In this document: positions 62,395 to 64,000 of the stretch, in pieces | Layout of the letters: each line of letters starts with the position of its first letter | Position numbering within the stretch: the stretch's first letter is position 1 | Assembly (NCBI RefSeq): GCF_000814325.1 | Contig: NZ_JPHF01000003.1 | Coordinates: 248,001-312,000 of the forward strand | From: Flavihumibacter sp. ZG627 | GTDB taxonomy: Bacteria; Bacteroidota; Bacteroidia; Chitinophagales; Chitinophagaceae | Direction of reading: 5' to 3' | DNA: 64,000 bases | Program-made: the position numbers and the translations under genes | The notes under the pieces: generated by a model | Told to the model about the DNA's origin: nothing | What the model saw: the letters and a program-made list of their open reading frames with translations, nothing else | Databases searched by the model: none

Positions 62395-62520
62395 TTGCAT
62401 AACGTTATCACAAGTCGCAAAACACCTCGCACAATGTCTTAATCACACCTCATAGATTTTTCGGGCATATTTTAGATTTGACATGAAATAGATTTCTAAA
62501 TATTCAAAACAGAAACTGCC

Positions 62521-62751
62521 ATGTCATTTCAAGCATACCTTAATAACATTAAAGAAAAGACTGGTAAAGGTCCTGAAGATTTCAAAAAATTAGCAGAGAA
62601 GAAGGGCTTCACTAGGAATGGAGAATTAAAGCCCGGATTAAAGGCAACCGAAATTGTATCATGGCTTAAAGAGGACTTTGAATTAGGGCATGGTCATTCA
62701 ATGGCGATCTATGCATTGCTTAAAGGAATGAAGAAAGAAAGCAGTAAATAA
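62521..62751 (+). CDS. DUF4287 domain protein
   Basis: This 76-residue protein matches DUF4287 over its full length (SFQAYLNNIKEKTGKGPEDFKKLAEKKGF ... ATEIVSWLKEDFELGHGHSMAIYALLKG). Function is unknown, but the domain is often next to or fused with SRPBCC/DUF5655 proteins. The SRPBCC gene follows after 12 bp. Confidence 0.85.
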   Translation: MSFQAYLNNIKEKTGKGPEDFKKLAEKKGFTRNGELKPGLKATEIVSWLKEDFELGHGHSMAIYALLKGMKKESSK

Positions 62752-62763
62752 AAACTACATACA

Positions 62764-63222
62764 ATGGCAGGCATCATTCATCGTGTAGGCATTAAGGCCC
62801 CACTCCAGGAAGTGTACAAGGCATTATCAACTGTAGAAGGTATTGCGGGCTGGTGGACAAAAGATACTTCGGGTATATCACAGCCAGGTGAAACAATTGT
62901 AGTACGATTTGTTTCCCCCGAAGGAATAGAACTTGGTAGTATGAACATGGTAGTTAAAGCGCTGGCCCCCGGGAAGAAAGTGCACTGGAATTTCACTGCC
63001 GGTCCGGAAGAGTGGATCGGCACCGATGTGATATTCGATCTGCATGAGGAAGGCGAGTATACCATTGTTCTTTTTGCCCACAGAAACTGGAAGGAGGAAG
63101 TTGAATTTATGGCACACTGCAGTATGAAATGGGGCGTTTTCATGTTGAGTCTGAAGGAGCTAGTTGAAACAGGCAAAGGCAAGCCGTCCCCCGATGATAT
63201 TAAGATCGATAACTGGAATTGA
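62764..63222 (+). CDS. SRPBCC domain protein (AHSA1-like)
   Basis: This 152-residue protein starts with HRVGIKAPLQEVYKALSTVEGIAGWWTKDTSG, a classic AHSA1/START-like opening, and ends FMLSLKELVETGKGKPSPDD. Ligand unknown. It forms a likely operon with the DUF4287 gene before it. Confidence 0.85.
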   Translation: MAGIIHRVGIKAPLQEVYKALSTVEGIAGWWTKDTSGISQPGETIVVRFVSPEGIELGSMNMVVKALAPGKKVHWNFTAGPEEWIGTDVIFDLHEEGEYTIVLFAHRNWKEEVEFMAHCSMKWGVFMLSLKELVETGKGKPSPDDIKIDNWN

Positions 63223-63261
63223 TAAAATGGTTCAGGTAAGTCAAATGGTTATCTTTGGAGT

Positions 63262-64000
63262 ATGTCTATAACAAAAGAAGCTGAACTTATCGGAATGCAA
63301 AATGCCAGCGAAGCAGTTGCATATACGTTAAAGGAAATGAGGAACTATGCCCAACCGGGTATGACGACTAAGGAGTTAGACAATTATGGGGCAAAGATAC
63401 TTTCCGATTACGGGGCAAATTCCGCTCCGTTTTTAACCTATAAGTTTCCGGGCTGGACATGCATAAGCGTGAACAACGAATTTTGCCATGGCATCCCATC
63501 TGACAAAAGAATACTGAAAGAGGGCGACCTGATAAATATTGATGTTTCGGCTGAGCTTAATGGTTATTGGTCAGACAATGGAGGATCGTTTGTACTGGGT
63601 GAAGATGTTAACGGACATCAGAAGCTTATTGACGCATCTAAGCAAATTTTGTATAAAGCGATTAACAATATCAAAGGCGGGGTGCGCATATCGGATATAG
63701 GTCATCTCATTGAAACAGAAGCTAAGAAACATGGATTTAAAGTAATTAAGGATCTGACAGGGCATGGAATAGGAAAAAGCCTTCATGAAGCGCCGGGCGA
63801 AATAGCCAATTACAGGGATCGTTTTAATAAAACAAGATTTAAGAAGAATTCTGTTGTAGCCATAGAGACATTTATATCCACCATTTCAACCTATACTGCT
63901 ACTCTTAAAGACGGTTGGACACTGGTTGGTGACAAAGGGGGTTTTATGGCGCAGCATGAACATACGATTGTTGTTACTGATGGAAGTCCCATTATTCTTA
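63262..64000 (+). CDS. map: Type I methionine aminopeptidase, cut by window end
   Basis: The frame opens with ATG at 63262 (MSITKEAELIGMQNASEAVAYTLKEMRNYAQPGMTTKELD) and is open to the window end (about 246 residues visible). Metal ligands of MetAP are in place: two Asp (LINIDVSAELNGYWSDNGGSF), His (LTGHGIGKSLHEAPG), Glu (VAIETF) and Glu (QHEHTIVV). It removes the initiator Met from proteins. Its place in an accessory run rather than with ribosomal genes suggests a second copy. Confidence 0.9.
   Translation, partial: MSITKEAELIGMQNASEAVAYTLKEMRNYAQPGMTTKELDNYGAKILSDYGANSAPFLTYKFPGWTCISVNNEFCHGIPSDKRILKEGDLINIDVSAELNGYWSDNGGSFVLGEDVNGHQKLIDASKQILYKAINNIKGGVRISDIGHLIETEAKKHGFKVIKDLTGHGIGKSLHEAPGEIANYRDRFNKTRFKKNSVVAIETFISTISTYTATLKDGWTLVGDKGGFMAQHEHTIVVTDGSPIIL

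Noticed and set aside
1-64000. tRNA, rRNA or prophage
   Set aside because: No tRNA arm patterns, rRNA sequence or phage structural genes were seen on reading; a covariance search was not possible here.

Overview
This 64 kb window looks like chromosomal DNA of a Bacteroidota bacterium, most likely a member of the Chitinophagaceae. The signs are Bacteroidota-type promoters (TTTG about 19-21 nt before TAnnTTTG), weak or absent Shine-Dalgarno sites, and lineage-typical families: DUF5606, a two-component propeller histidine kinase, GH95, DUF6265, DUF4287 and a MerC/Sco/Fur cluster. I saw no rRNA, tRNA, CRISPR array or phage structural genes.

Layout. 0-38 kb is ordinary chromosome: a nicotinamide riboside uptake/phosphorylation pair (pnuC and a NadR-like kinase); a saccharopine dehydrogenase-family reductase and an OsmC protein; an overlapping 5-oxoprolinase operon (pxpB-pxpC-pxpA) with an unusual NRAMP-like transporter; Nfu; a divergent merC / sco-fur metal module around a 15-nt palindrome; an M3 oligopeptidase; a propeller histidine kinase with its NarL-type regulator; a vanadium haloperoxidase-like lipoprotein; a PfkB kinase; a GNAT-nitrilase fusion; polA; two small duplicated secreted proteins; a DUF4091 protein and a GH95 alpha-L-fucosidase; and a very large D-lactate dehydrogenase-type FAD/Fe-S protein with a long low-complexity insertion. 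A purine-rich repeat (GGCAATAGGCAATAG...) recurs between genes and inside GH95.

38.4-46.8 kb is the most interesting part. A tyrosine recombinase is followed by an AT-rich array of gene cassettes, all in one direction: an ORF-less cassette, a secreted protein, a HigBA pair, a CPBP membrane protease and a propeller lipoprotein. The cassettes are separated by 90-200 bp imperfect palindromes with integron attC architecture (paired R boxes, an unpaired spacer, paired L boxes, a variable loop). In most cassettes the first 9-10 nt are the reverse complement of the R'' box at that cassette's own end, as expected of excisable integron cassettes. One attC-like site is split by an IS110/IS1111-type element with subterminal inverted repeats. 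The recombinase lacks a visible IntI-specific domain, so this is either a cassette cluster without its integrase or an integron-like system run by a different recombinase.

46.8-64 kb is a mostly + strand accessory run of small enzymes and stress proteins: two serine hydrolases, an AraC regulator, a second HigBA, VOC, SRPBCC, GNAT and DHFR-like proteins, an HD hydrolase, a protein-glutaminase-like protein, a cupin, two methyltransferases, DUF433, DUF4287 and a type I methionine aminopeptidase cut by the window end. Gene remnants (a LytTR regulator, an OmpR-type regulator, DUF1579, DJ-1/PfpI, an NTF2-like protein, DUF5615) are scattered through the window.
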